A stretch of DNA of 38,184 nucleotides from Pseudomonadota bacterium (GTDB lineage Bacteria; Pseudomonadota; Gammaproteobacteria; Burkholderiales; Casimicrobiaceae), in the NCBI GenBank assembly GCA_018241785.1, contig JAFEDF010000019.1, positions 1 through 38,184 on the forward strand, written 5' to 3'. A model generated the notes under the pieces. The model did not search any database and was not told where the DNA came from. It was given only the letters and a program-made list of their open reading frames with translations. Below are positions 15,682-23,996 of this stretch, piece after piece. Both the position numbers and the translations under genes were made by a program. The first letter of the stretch is position 1; the number at the start of each line of letters is the position of its first letter.

Positions 15682-16221
15682 ATGCGCAAGCCGCCGGCCG
15701 AAATCATCGCGTCACTGCTCGCAGTCACCACGATCTTCATTTCGATGCCGCCGTTCAACCTGCCGCCGTGGGCGATCTTCATCGGCTGGGCGGGGACGTT
15801 CGCGGCCGGAGGCCCGAAACCCGACGTGCTGCGAAAGATCTGGCCGGTGATGCCGGTCGGCTCGATCACCGCGTTCCTGATCGTGCTGGGCTTCGACTGG
15901 GCTTCGCACCAGTTTTCCGGCGGAGCGTTCCTGCTCGCGCAATGCGTGATCCTGTTCTGCCTCAACACCGCGCAGATGCTGCTCGCGAGAGTTCCGGGCC
16001 TCGGGCTCACCTTCGTACCGGGCATGTTCTTCGGCTTCGCGTCGTATTTCGCGACGTTCTACGGCGGCTTCGGGCCCAATCCGCACAGCCCGGTTGCAGC
16101 GCTCGTCGCAGTGATCCTGATGAACGGGCTCGGGCCGCTCTACGCCTGGCTCAACGTCAAGCTCGCAGCACCCCACGGGCACGCCGAGCCGGCGTCGGAC
16201 GCGGTTCCGGCACGCCGCTGA
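15682..16221 (+). CDS. DUF1097 inner-membrane protein (YcdZ-like)
   Basis: This is a 179-residue membrane protein with about five hydrophobic segments. It carries the DUF1097 signature region FGFASYFATFYGGFG followed by VAVILMNGLGPLYAWL. The molecular role of the family is not established; a small permease or exporter is usually suggested. AAGGAG precedes the ATG. The gene follows the amidohydrolase by 52 bp in the same direction, so it may move the substrate or product of the fdrA-linked pathway (inference). A strong hairpin lies 66 bp after the stop, consistent with transcription ending here. Confidence 0.88.
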   Translation: MRKPPAEIIASLLAVTTIFISMPPFNLPPWAIFIGWAGTFAAGGPKPDVLRKIWPVMPVGSITAFLIVLGFDWASHQFSGGAFLLAQCVILFCLNTAQMLLARVPGLGLTFVPGMFFGFASYFATFYGGFGPNPHSPVAALVAVILMNGLGPLYAWLNVKLAAPHGHAEPASDAVPARR

Positions 16222-16286
16222 AGGCATCCGGTTCCGCTGCACGCGCGATGCCGACCTGAAATCGGCGCTGCGGCCCCGCCCGAGCG

Positions 16287-16320
16287 CCACCCGCGCACGA
16301 CCGAAGTCGCGTGCGGGTGG
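16287..16320. terminator. Hairpin between convergent DUF1097 and membrane-protein genes
   Basis: CCACCCG and CGGGTGG form the outer stem, extended by an imperfect CACG/CGTG inner stem. The hairpin lies in the 110-bp gap between two convergent genes. No clear T-tract follows on either strand, so termination efficiency is uncertain. Confidence 0.4.
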
Positions 16321-16331
16321 GCCGGCACGCT

Positions 16332-17000
16332 CTACGTGCTGCTGGCGAGCAGGCTCGCCGAACGGCCGCCGAGGGCGGCGCCGCTCAGCAGGATCGACAC
16401 GCCGATGGCGAGGAGCGCGATCAGACTGAGCGCTTCGGTGTCGACCCCGACGAGAGCGAGAATACCGAGAACGGCCGCCGCGAGCCCGACCAGCACCTGG
16501 GCTCCTTCGGTGCCCGCCACCGCGCGCCGCGCGATGCGGCGCATCGTGAGATGCCTGCCGTTCGCGACGTCGAGCGCGTTGATGCGGCTCATTGCGCCGC
16601 ATTCGAGGATCAGCGCGGCGCCGATGACGATCGCCGAGATCGCAACGAGCACCTGCGAGCCGATGCCGAGCAGCGCGAGAATGCCGAGCACGAGCGCGAC
16701 GCCTCCCGCCAGTGCTCCCGCGCTGATGCCACCCTCGAACTCGACCTTCTGCGTCGTGCCCAGATGCTCGCGCGCTTCGATCTCACGTGCCTCGGCCGCG
16801 ACGAAGCTCGCTTGCGCGAGGAGCGCCGCCCCGACGACGATTGCGGCGATCGCAGGCATGTAGTGCGGCGCGACGCCGGCAAGCCCGACGATGGCCAGCA
16901 CGACCGCCGCGACGCCCGCGAGCGCCTCGATGGTCGATCCCGTGGTCATTGCCTTGAAGAGCTGCCGTTCCTGCGGCAGCGATTCCATCGTGGTTTCCAT
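16332..17000 (-). CDS. Six-helix membrane protein with three tandem two-helix repeats
   Basis: This is a 222-residue protein of unknown function. Three homologous units, each a pair of hydrophobic helices, are visible at about 24-63, 93-133 and 166-206. Each starts with a G-V/L-A-x-V-L-x-I-x-x-L-x-G-V pattern and ends with A-I-x-x-I-V-I-G-A-A-L-like residues. The linkers are soluble and charged (EAREIEAREH; NGRHLTMRRIARR). The ATG at 17000 is chosen because GGAGG precedes it; the open frame reaches 17081 but adds an implausible basic leader. It is convergent with the DUF1097 gene and lies 102 bp downstream of the DUF2630 gene on the same strand. I do not recognise a named family. Confidence 0.8.
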   Translation of the reverse strand: METTMESLPQERQLFKAMTTGSTIEALAGVAAVVLAIVGLAGVAPHYMPAIAAIVVGAALLAQASFVAAEAREIEAREHLGTTQKVEFEGGISAGALAGGVALVLGILALLGIGSQVLVAISAIVIGAALILECGAMSRINALDVANGRHLTMRRIARRAVAGTEGAQVLVGLAAAVLGILALVGVDTEALSLIALLAIGVSILLSGAALGGRSASLLASST

Positions 17001-17102
17001 GATCAAACCTCCATCCGCAGGCCTGCCGGCCCGCCAAGCGGACCGGCGCCTGTAGCTGTTTGACGACAGCGTCACCCGCAAGTTCGGGTGGCTGCGGCGG
17101 GG

Positions 17103-17348
17103 TCAGCCGGTGTACTTCTCGACCGTCGCGGGCGGACGTACTTGCGCGCCGTCGGGGTCCTTGCCGAACTCGCGCAGCGCGCGGCGTTGGCGCAACAGGT
17201 CCCAGCACTGGTCGAGCTCGATCACGACCTCCGCGAGGCGTGCGCGGTCGGCATCCGCGGGAGCCGCCATCGCCTCCAGGCGATGCTCCTCCTTCACCAG
17301 GCGGTCGATGTGTCCGAGAACGGTCTGTTCGGTACGGCGCTGTTCCAT
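17103..17348 (-). CDS. DUF2630 family protein
   Basis: This is an 81-residue protein with the DUF2630 pattern: VLGHIDRLVKEEHRLEA near the N-terminus, then VIELDQCWDLLRQRRALREFG, then DPDGAQVRPPATVEKYTG at the end. It is predicted to be mostly helical, soluble and charged, perhaps a coiled coil. The function of the family is not known. The ATG at 17348 gives the usual length and start; an upstream in-frame start at 17393 would add a non-family leader. It lies upstream of the repeat membrane protein on the same strand (102-bp gap), so the two could be co-transcribed. Confidence 0.85.
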   Translation of the reverse strand: MEQRRTEQTVLGHIDRLVKEEHRLEAMAAPADADRARLAEVVIELDQCWDLLRQRRALREFGKDPDGAQVRPPATVEKYTG

Positions 17349-17551
17349 GACGAAGCTCCACGCGATCGCGTGCCTCATCCTACACCCGCGCAAGGGCGCT
17401 CCCGGGGAACCGCCGCGGACGCGCCGATGCCGCCGGAGGCCACACGGGGCGCGAAGCGTTGATGCGGGTCAAGGCGCGGCGCGCCGCACGAGGCGAAGTT
17501 CAACCGTTTCGGTCCGAAGTCGAACCGCGCAAGGCGGGCCATCGAGCGCAC

Positions 17552-19420
17552 ATGCGGCTCCTGCTGATCAATCCGAAGTACCCCGAGAGCTTCTGGAGCT
17601 TCAAGTGGGCGATCGACGGCATCCTGCCGTCGAAGCGCGCGGTCAATCCTCCGCTCGGCCTCGCCACGCTCGCTGCGCTGTGCCCGGACACGTGGCAGAT
17701 CGTGATCATCGACGAGAACATCGAGTCGATCCCGCTCGCCCCCGCTGCCGACCTCGTCGGCGTGTGCGGGATGGGCGTGCAATTCGACCGGCAGAGCGAG
17801 CTCCTGCGCTACTACCGCGAGCGCGGCTATCGGACGGTCGCCGGCGGCAGCTTTGCGTCGCTCTGCCCCGAGCGCTACGCAGCGCTTGCCGACACCGTCG
17901 TCGCCGGCGAGGCCGAATACCTGTGGCCGCGCTACTGCGCGGACCTCGCCGCAGGTGCACCGGCTGCACTCTACCGCGAGACCGGAGCCGTCGCGCTCGC
18001 CGACTCGCCGACCCCGCGCTTCGATCTCCTGCAGCTCGACCGCTACTCGACGGCGACGCTGCAGTTCTCGCGCGGCTGCCCGTATCTCTGCGAGTTCTGC
18101 GACATCATCGTCATGTTCGGCCGCAAGCCGCGCACCAAGTCGGTCGCGCAGATCGAGCGCGAGCTCGACCGGCTGCGCGCCGCAGGAGCGCGCAACGTCT
18201 TCTTCGTCGACGACAACCTGATCGGCAATCGCACGGTGGCGAAGGAACTCCTGCGCGGCCTCGTCGACTATCAGGCGCGCCACGGCTATCGCTTCCGCTT
18301 CGGCACCGAGGCGTCGATCAACCTCGCGCAGGACACCGAGCTCCTGCGGCTCATGCGCGACGCCAACTTCGGCTGGGTGTTCATCGGCATCGAATCGTCG
18401 GATCCCGAAACGCTGAAGGCGACGCGCAAGACGCAGAACGTCCACGAGGACGTGCTGGCGTCGATCCGCACGATCTACTCGTGGGGCATCGATGTGCTGG
18501 GCGGGTTCATCGTCGGCTTCGACAACGACACGCTGGAGAGCTTCGAGACACAGTATCGCTTCATCATGGACTCGGGCATCCAGGCGGCGATGGTCGGGCT
18601 GCTGACCGCGCTGCCGCGTACGCCGCTCTATGCCAGGCTCGAGCGCGAGGGGCGCCTGCGCGGGCAGCTCGACGTTGCCGACAACACGAAGCTCACGACG
18701 AACGTCGTCCCGAAGCGGATCGGCTACGCCGAGATGATCGACGCGTACAAGAACCTCTACCGGCGCCTGCTGACCGACCGCGGCATCGCCGAGCGCATCC
18801 GCAACAAGGTACGGGCGATCGGCCGGCCGGTCTATGACGGCGAATACTCGCCGGTGCAGCGTGCCGGCATCGTGCTGCGCCTCGTCGTCAAGGGAATCCT
18901 CCCGGGCGGATGGCCGCGGGTCCACGAGTTCGCGCGCTCGCTTCCATGGCTCGCGCCGAGGAAGCTCCCGCTCGCGATCGTCGACTGGATCGCCGGGCTC
19001 GCGATGCGCGACTACGTGCAGCGCTACTTCGAGCAGCCTGCCGAGCGCCTCCGGATACCGGTCGAAAAGCGGCTCGCCTCGATACGCACCTACATCTCCG
19101 GCCGGTTCTGCCAGGGCGGTGTCTCGCTCGCGGCGAACGCGGCGCGCGTCGACCTTGCGCTGGCGCTCGATGCGGCCGCCGGGCGCCGCGTGCTTCGCGG
19201 CCTCGCGCGGCACCTCGACCGGCTGCTATGCGTCGAGGGCACCTCGCTCACGCTGCGCTTCGATTCGCTCCTCGCGAGCGACGCTCCCGCGATCGAGCGC
19301 CTGCTCGAGCGGCTCGCGCGGCACGGCGACCGCGTCTTCGTGCGCCTGAGTGAGCGGCTGCAGGGCCTTGTACGCGTCGACTCGTCGCGCTTCAACCTCC
19401 TCGTCGCGCCGATCAGATGA
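17552..19420 (+). CDS. B12-binding-domain radical SAM protein
   Basis: This is a 622-residue class-B-type radical SAM enzyme. The N-terminal about 150 residues have the Rossmann-like cobalamin-binding arrangement (MRLLLINPKYP, then NPPLGLATLAAL). The [4Fe-4S] motif CPYLCEFC follows, with C176, C180 and C183. FFVDDNLIGN and FGWVFIGIESSDPETLKATRK are typical of this group, and the C-terminal about 200 residues match the extension seen in DUF4070-type members. Substrates in the group include hopanoid, lipid and pigment precursors; none can be assigned here. The ATG at 17552 starts at the conserved N-terminus; no strong ribosome site is seen. Its 3' end overlaps the convergent hemN end by 8 bp. 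Confidence 0.88.
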   Translation: MRLLLINPKYPESFWSFKWAIDGILPSKRAVNPPLGLATLAALCPDTWQIVIIDENIESIPLAPAADLVGVCGMGVQFDRQSELLRYYRERGYRTVAGGSFASLCPERYAALADTVVAGEAEYLWPRYCADLAAGAPAALYRETGAVALADSPTPRFDLLQLDRYSTATLQFSRGCPYLCEFCDIIVMFGRKPRTKSVAQIERELDRLRAAGARNVFFVDDNLIGNRTVAKELLRGLVDYQARHGYRFRFGTEASINLAQDTELLRLMRDANFGWVFIGIESSDPETLKATRKTQNVHEDVLASIRTIYSWGIDVLGGFIVGFDNDTLESFETQYRFIMDSGIQAAMVGLLTALPRTPLYARLEREGRLRGQLDVADNTKLTTNVVPKRIGYAEMIDAYKNLYRRLLTDRGIAERIRNKVRAIGRPVYDGEYSPVQRAGIVLRLVVKGILPGGWPRVHEFARSLPWLAPRKLPLAIVDWIAGLAMRDYVQRYFEQPAERLRIPVEKRLASIRTYISGRFCQGGVSLAANAARVDLALALDAAAGRRVLRGLARHLDRLLCVEGTSLTLRFDSLLASDAPAIERLLERLARHGDRVFVRLSERLQGLVRVDSSRFNLLVAPIR

Positions 19421-20822
19421 TCTTCGAATGGGTGGCGTGCTGCTGCGCCTGCATCCAGTGGCGGTCGAAGCGCATCGCCACCGCACGCACGAGGAGCCTT
19501 CCGCGCGGAGTGACGGTGATCGCATCGGCCCCGATGTCGACGAGTCCGTCGGCAGCGAGCGGCTCGAGCTCTCTTAGCTCGTCGGCGAAGTAGTCCGCAA
19601 AGCGGATGCTCCAGGCGGCATCGAAAGCCGCGCGGTCGATCGTGAAGTTGCACATCAGCGCCTGGATGACCGCGCGGCGCAGCCGGTCGTCGGCGGTGAG
19701 CGCGATGCCCCGTACCGTCGGCAGCGAGCCCTGGTCGATCTTCGCGTAGTAGTCGTCGATCGACTTCGCGTTCTGTACGTAGGCGTCGCCGATGCGCCCG
19801 ATCGCGGAGGTCCCGAAGGCGACGAGGTCGCCTCCCGGCGACACCGAGTAGCCCTGGAAGTCGCGGTAGAGCCTTCCCTCGCGCTGCGCGCGCGCGAGCT
19901 CGTCGTCGGGCTTCGCGAAGTGGTCCATGCCGATGTACTGGTAGCCGGCGGCGGCGAGGCGCTCGATGGCGAGGGTCAGGATGGCGAGCTTCTCCGCGGG
20001 CGGCGGGAGCTCGCCGACATCGATCTTGCGCTGCGGCTTGAACAAATGCGGCACGTGCGCGTAGCTGTAGAGCGCGATCCGGCCAGGCGCGAGGTCGACG
20101 ACGCGCTCGAGCGTCTGCGCGAAGCCCCGCACCGTCTGGCGCGGCAGGCCGTAGATGAGGTCGGCGTTGACCGAGCGGAAGCCGTTGGCGCGCGCAGCGT
20201 CGATCACCCTGCGCGTCTCCTCCTCGGTCTGCATGCGGTTCACTGCGCGCTGCACCTCGGGATCGAAGTCCTGGATGCCCACCGAGATGCGGTTGAACCC
20301 GAGATCGCCGAGGAAAGCGATCGTGCCGGCGTCGGCGGTCCGCGGATCGACTTCGATCGAAATCGACGCATCGGCCTCGAGCTCGAAGGCCGCGCGGAGC
20401 ATGCGCATCAGCTCCGCCATCTCGTCCCGCGGCAGGAAGGTCGGAGTGCCACCCCCCCAATGAAGCTGCGCGGCCCGCGGCGCGAGGTCGATGCGCTCGC
20501 GGACAAGCCGGATCTCGCGGCCCAGGTATTCGACGTATTTCGTCGATCGCCCACGATTGCGGGTGATGACCTTGTTGCACGCGCAGTAGAAGCAGAGCGA
20601 GCTGCAGAACGGCAGGTGGACGTAGAGCGACAGCGGCTCCGTCGCCGGCCGGTGGTTGCGCTTCGCGAGCTCGCGCGCGTAGTCGACGGCGGTGAACCCC
20701 GCGTGGAAGCGGTCCGCGGTCGGGTACGACGTGTAGCGCGGACCCGAGCCGCCGTAGCGCTCGATCAGCGAGGGATCGAAGTCCAGCACGCCGGAGCGCG
20801 CGGGGCGTGTGTCGCCGTCCAT
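19413..20822 (-). CDS. hemN: Oxygen-independent coproporphyrinogen III oxidase
   Basis: This is a 469-residue radical SAM enzyme of haem synthesis. HemN markers are the N-terminal GPRYTSYPTADRF, the cluster motif CSSLCFYCAC (C73, C77, C80, plus C82), LHWGGGTPTFL, GVQDFD-like ISVGIQDFDPEVQ, DLIYGLPRQT and HFAKPDDELA. It converts coproporphyrinogen III to protoporphyrinogen IX without oxygen, in the cytoplasm. The length and the CxxxCxxCxC motif separate it from HemW. The ATG at 20822 is used; the open frame extends upstream as a low-complexity Arg run. An FNR-type palindrome about 100 bp upstream suggests induction under low oxygen. It is convergent with the radical SAM gene and divergent from the TonB receptor gene. 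Confidence 0.96.
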   Translation of the reverse strand: MDGDTRPARSGVLDFDPSLIERYGGSGPRYTSYPTADRFHAGFTAVDYARELAKRNHRPATEPLSLYVHLPFCSSLCFYCACNKVITRNRGRSTKYVEYLGREIRLVRERIDLAPRAAQLHWGGGTPTFLPRDEMAELMRMLRAAFELEADASISIEVDPRTADAGTIAFLGDLGFNRISVGIQDFDPEVQRAVNRMQTEEETRRVIDAARANGFRSVNADLIYGLPRQTVRGFAQTLERVVDLAPGRIALYSYAHVPHLFKPQRKIDVGELPPPAEKLAILTLAIERLAAAGYQYIGMDHFAKPDDELARAQREGRLYRDFQGYSVSPGGDLVAFGTSAIGRIGDAYVQNAKSIDDYYAKIDQGSLPTVRGIALTADDRLRRAVIQALMCNFTIDRAAFDAAWSIRFADYFADELRELEPLAADGLVDIGADAITVTPRGRLLVRAVAMRFDRHWMQAQQHATHSKII

Positions 20823-20833
20823 TCTGTGTCTCC

Positions 20834-20861
20834 GTCGCCGGTGCAGGGGTCGCCGGTGCAG
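20834..20861. repeat. 13-bp direct repeat in the hemN leader
   Basis: GTCGCCGGTGCAG occurs at 20834-20846 and again at 20849-20861, separated by two bases. It lies within the 5' leader of hemN, just upstream of its ATG. It probably reflects local slippage; no function is evident. Confidence 0.5.
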
Positions 20862-20920
20862 CCACCGCCGCCGCAACCGGCGCCGTCGCCGCAGTTTGCC
20901 GCATCGCAGTCGCCGCGACC

Positions 20921-20934
20921 TTGACGTGCGTCAA
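20921..20934. promoter_or_regulatory. FNR/DNR-type palindrome between hemN and the TonB receptor
   Basis: TTGACGTGCGTCAA is a perfect TTGAC-N4-GTCAA palindrome, matching the CRP/FNR-superfamily half-site arrangement (FNR consensus TTGAT-N4-ATCAA). It is 98 bp upstream of hemN and 44 bp upstream of the receptor start. hemN genes are commonly under FNR or DNR control, so regulation of hemN is the first guess. The divergent receptor could share it. Confidence 0.6.
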
Positions 20935-20978
20935 CCGGGCGGACTCATCCCTGCACCGCGCTGATAGCATGACGGGCA

Positions 20979-23339
20979 ATGAAGCTATCGGCTCGATCGC
21001 GGGCGGTGTGGCACGTGGCGCTCGCGGCGCCTGCCGTGCTCGCCGTGCCGGCTGCATTCTGCGCGTTCGTGCCGTCGCTCGCGGCCGCGCAGGCGCAGAA
21101 CGCGGCGGCCGCGACGCTCCCGCCGGTGACCGTCATCGGTGTGTCGCCGCTCGTCGGGTCGGGCGTCGATCGCGACACGATCCCCGCCCAGGCGAGCACG
21201 CTGACGAGTTCCGACCTCTCGCGCAGCGGCGCTCCCGACATGATCGGCGCGCTCGTCCGGCAGGTCGGCGGCACCGCGCTCAACGAGGCTGCCGGCAACC
21301 CGTTCCAGCCGACGTTCTACTACCACGGTTTTGCCGCATCGCCGCTGCAGGGCACGGCGGAAGGTCTCGCCGTGTACGTCAACGGGATGCGCTTCAACCA
21401 GCCGTTCGGCGACACCGTCGACTGGGAGCTCATCCCCGACATCGCAATCGACCGCTTGGACATCCTCGAGTCGAACCCGGTGTTCGGGCTCAACGCGCTC
21501 GGCGGTGCGCTCAATCTGCGAATGAAGAATGGATTCCGCTTCCACGGCTTCGAAGGCGACGTTTCCGGCGGATCGTTCCAGCAGGCGCAAGGCGAGTTCC
21601 AGTTCGGCACGCAGGCCGGGAACGCCGCGGCGTACCTCGCAGGGAGCGCGGTCCACCAGGCCGGCTGGCGCGACCTGCAGTCGTCGGCCGTGCAGAACCT
21701 GTACGGCGATTTCGGCTGGCGCGGCGACGCCGCGGAGGTCCATCTCAACCTCACGTACGCAAACTCGGACCTGAACGGCCCCGGCACCTCGCCGATCGAA
21801 CTGCTGCACGCCGACCGCAAGGCGCAGTTCACCGCACCGAACGAAGTGGCCAACCAGTACTTCGCAGCGGGCGTCACCGGCGAGTTCGATCTCAGCGCCC
21901 GCCTCTCGCTGCAGGGGCTCGCCTACTACCGCCGCTTCCAGCAGGACGTCAACAACGGCAACGCCGCAAACGACGCCCCGTGCAGCGACGGCTCGGGCCT
22001 TCTCTGCTCGGACGACGGAAGCGTCAGCACGACGACCGGCGGCGTGCCGATCGCGGACTTCCTCTCAGGCGGTCCTTATTCGGAGCTCGACGTCCAGAAA
22101 ACCGTCACCCATTCCTACGGCGCTTCCGTGCAGATCACCGACAGCGGGGACCTCTTCCACCTGCGCAACCACTTCGTCGCCGGATTGAGCTTCGACGGCG
22201 CGCGCAATCGCTTCTCGGCGAGCGGATCGATCGGCGGGCTCACCATCGATACCCGCGAATACGTGGGCCCGGGCGTTCTGATCGACGAGCCCGGCATCAA
22301 CGTCCCGGTCTCGGTCGCGATCAGCGACTCGACCTGGGGCGCATATTTCGCCGACACGCTGAAGCTGTCTCCCCAGGCGGCCGTCACGCTCTCGGGACGG
22401 TACAACGTCGCGACGATCGATCTCTCCGACCGGAACGGCGGCGATCTCTCCGGCAACCACCGCTACGATCACTTCAATCCGGCGGCGGGCTTCACCTGGC
22501 GCTTTGCTCGGTCGCTCACCGCCTACGCAGGCTACGCGATCGCCAATCGTGCGCCGACTCCGGCGGAACTGTCGTGCGCCGGACCGCAGAACTCGTGCAG
22601 CCTCGCCAATTTCTTCGTCGGCGATCCCCACCTCGACCAGGTGATCGCGCACACGGTGGAATCCGGCATTCGCGGCTCGCTGACGCCGATCGACGGCGTC
22701 GGCCTTCGCTACGAGCTCGCGCTCTTCCAGACCGATCTCGACGACGACATCGCGTTCGTCAACAGCCAAACCCAGGGACGCGCGTACTTCGCCAACATCG
22801 GGCAGACCCAGCGCCGCGGCATCGACGCGCGCGTGCGCCTCGTGTCCGATCGTTGGGATGTCTACGCCGGCTATTCGTACATCGACGCGCGCTACCGCAA
22901 CGGCTTCGTCGAGGGCTCGGGCGACAATCCGATGGCCGATGCCGACGGCAACATCACCGTGCGGCCGGGCGACCGGCTCCCCGGCATCCCCGCACATTCG
23001 CTGAAGCTCGGCGCCTCCTACAGGGTGTCGGATCGCTGGACGATCGGAATCACCGGCATCGCGGTAAGCGGCTCGTACCTTTTCGGCGACGAAGCGAATC
23101 TCACACCGCGCATGCCTGGCTACTACACGCTGGGCGCCAGCACGACGTACCGGTTCGCGAAGAACGCCGAGATCTTCGCGTGGGTCGACAACCTCACCGG
23201 CCAGAAGTACTACACGTTCGGAACCTTCTCGCCGACGTCGTCGGTCTACCTCGTCCAGGCGCCCCACGCGACCAACCCGCGCGCCTACAGCCCGGCGGCG
23301 CCGGTCGGAGCGTTCGCCGGGATTCGCGTCACGTACTGA
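20979..23339 (+). CDS. TonB-dependent outer-membrane receptor
   Basis: This is a 786-residue outer-membrane protein. Residues 1 to about 38 are a signal peptide ending in AQA. A TonB-box-like LPPVTVIG follows, then the plug domain (about 60-180, with YHGFAASPLQG, VNGMRFNQPFGD and ALGGALNLRMK). The rest is a beta-barrel with alternating aromatic strands, and the chain ends in Tyr, the usual outer-membrane insertion signal. One extracellular loop (about 325-350) carries two Cys residues in an Asp/Ser/Gly-rich stretch. Such receptors import siderophores, haem, cobalamin, metals or oligosaccharides; the ligand cannot be read from the sequence. Divergent hemN and the adjoining cytochrome remnants hint at a haem or metal theme (weak inference). 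Confidence 0.93.
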   Translation: MKLSARSRAVWHVALAAPAVLAVPAAFCAFVPSLAAAQAQNAAAATLPPVTVIGVSPLVGSGVDRDTIPAQASTLTSSDLSRSGAPDMIGALVRQVGGTALNEAAGNPFQPTFYYHGFAASPLQGTAEGLAVYVNGMRFNQPFGDTVDWELIPDIAIDRLDILESNPVFGLNALGGALNLRMKNGFRFHGFEGDVSGGSFQQAQGEFQFGTQAGNAAAYLAGSAVHQAGWRDLQSSAVQNLYGDFGWRGDAAEVHLNLTYANSDLNGPGTSPIELLHADRKAQFTAPNEVANQYFAAGVTGEFDLSARLSLQGLAYYRRFQQDVNNGNAANDAPCSDGSGLLCSDDGSVSTTTGGVPIADFLSGGPYSELDVQKTVTHSYGASVQITDSGDLFHLRNHFVAGLSFDGARNRFSASGSIGGLTIDTREYVGPGVLIDEPGINVPVSVAISDSTWGAYFADTLKLSPQAAVTLSGRYNVATIDLSDRNGGDLSGNHRYDHFNPAAGFTWRFARSLTAYAGYAIANRAPTPAELSCAGPQNSCSLANFFVGDPHLDQVIAHTVESGIRGSLTPIDGVGLRYELALFQTDLDDDIAFVNSQTQGRAYFANIGQTQRRGIDARVRLVSDRWDVYAGYSYIDARYRNGFVEGSGDNPMADADGNITVRPGDRLPGIPAHSLKLGASYRVSDRWTIGITGIAVSGSYLFGDEANLTPRMPGYYTLGASTTYRFAKNAEIFAWVDNLTGQKYYTFGTFSPTSSVYLVQAPHATNPRAYSPAAPVGAFAGIRVTY

Positions 23340-23364
23340 TGCGCTCGCGGAAATCCGCCGCGGC

Positions 23365-23529
23365 ATGGCTTTGAACGGCCGCACCGGGCGGGACTTCCTG
23401 CATGTCGCTCCGGGCCCCTTGGGGCTGATGCGCGCGATCGCCACCCGTCTCTCACCAGCCGAATTCGACGCGGTCGCGCAGTATTTCGGCGCGATCGAAG
23501 TGACCACCGCGACGAAAGGCAAGCAATGA
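23365..23529 (+). pseudogene. C-terminal remnant of a c-type cytochrome
   Basis: This short frame encodes 54 residues. The segment LMRAIATRLSPAEFDAVAQYFGA resembles the last helix region of a class-I cytochrome c domain, where a Met ligand precedes a helix ending in a Tyr-Phe pair. The frame is open further upstream into the end of the receptor gene, but no CxxCH haem site is present. I therefore read it as the tail of a cytochrome whose haem-binding part was deleted. Its stop overlaps the start of the next cytochrome fragment (ATGA), the arrangement expected of two genes once in one operon. It could still be translated, but a function is doubtful. Confidence 0.5.
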
Positions 23530-23942
23530 TTGCGCGAGCGATTGCGCCGGCGACCGTGCTGGCGACCATGCTGCACTTCGAGCCTCCGGCCGAAAGCGCG
23601 ATTCCCGGCAACGCATTCGGCAACATGGTGCGGCTCGGACGCGCGATCTTCACCGAGACCAAGCAGCACGCCGGAAAGTACGTCGGCAACGACCTGCGCT
23701 GCAGCAACTGCCATCTCGACGCGGGCCGGCTGCCCGATTCGGCGCCGCTGTGGGGCGCCTTCGTCGCCTATCCGCAGTACCGCGCGAAAACCGGCGAGGT
23801 CGATACGTTCGCCGAGCGGCCACAGGATCCTCGCTACGCCGGATCCATCGCGGCGACGCGAAAGAAGTACCACGATTCACCCAACTCGCTCTACGGCACC
23901 GTCGTCGACGGGCGCCTGCTCGGCCGCGGCACCAAGCGGTGA
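23526..23942 (+). CDS. Truncated c-type cytochrome (TsdA-like), apparent internal deletion
   Basis: This is a 138-residue protein with one haem site, CSNCH (C59, C62, H63). The first about 98 residues match the N-terminal half of diheme TsdA-like cytochromes (GNMVRLGRAIF, then DSAPLWGAFVAYPQYR and VDTFAER). The last about 40 residues (ERPQDPRYAGSIAATRKKYH, then SLYGTVVDGRLLG) resemble the C-terminal tail of the same family, which normally follows a second haem domain. The second CxxCH domain is missing, as if deleted between two ER-x-Q segments. This comparison rests on my memory of the family. It begins with an ATGA overlap on the preceding remnant. A weak hydrophobic N-terminus could be a degraded signal peptide. 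It may be non-functional. Confidence 0.7.
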   Translation: MIARAIAPATVLATMLHFEPPAESAIPGNAFGNMVRLGRAIFTETKQHAGKYVGNDLRCSNCHLDAGRLPDSAPLWGAFVAYPQYRAKTGEVDTFAERPQDPRYAGSIAATRKKYHDSPNSLYGTVVDGRLLGRGTKR

Positions 23943-23996
23943 TGCGAGAATTCATGTAACGTGGGACCTGGTTTCCGTACGAAGGGTCGACAATCC

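Noticed and set aside
20823..20935. Cys/Gly-rich minus-strand frame in the hemN leader, with several Cys spaced 3-5 residues apart
   Set aside because: It has no start codon before an in-frame stop and arises from the 13-bp direct repeat and GC-rich codons.
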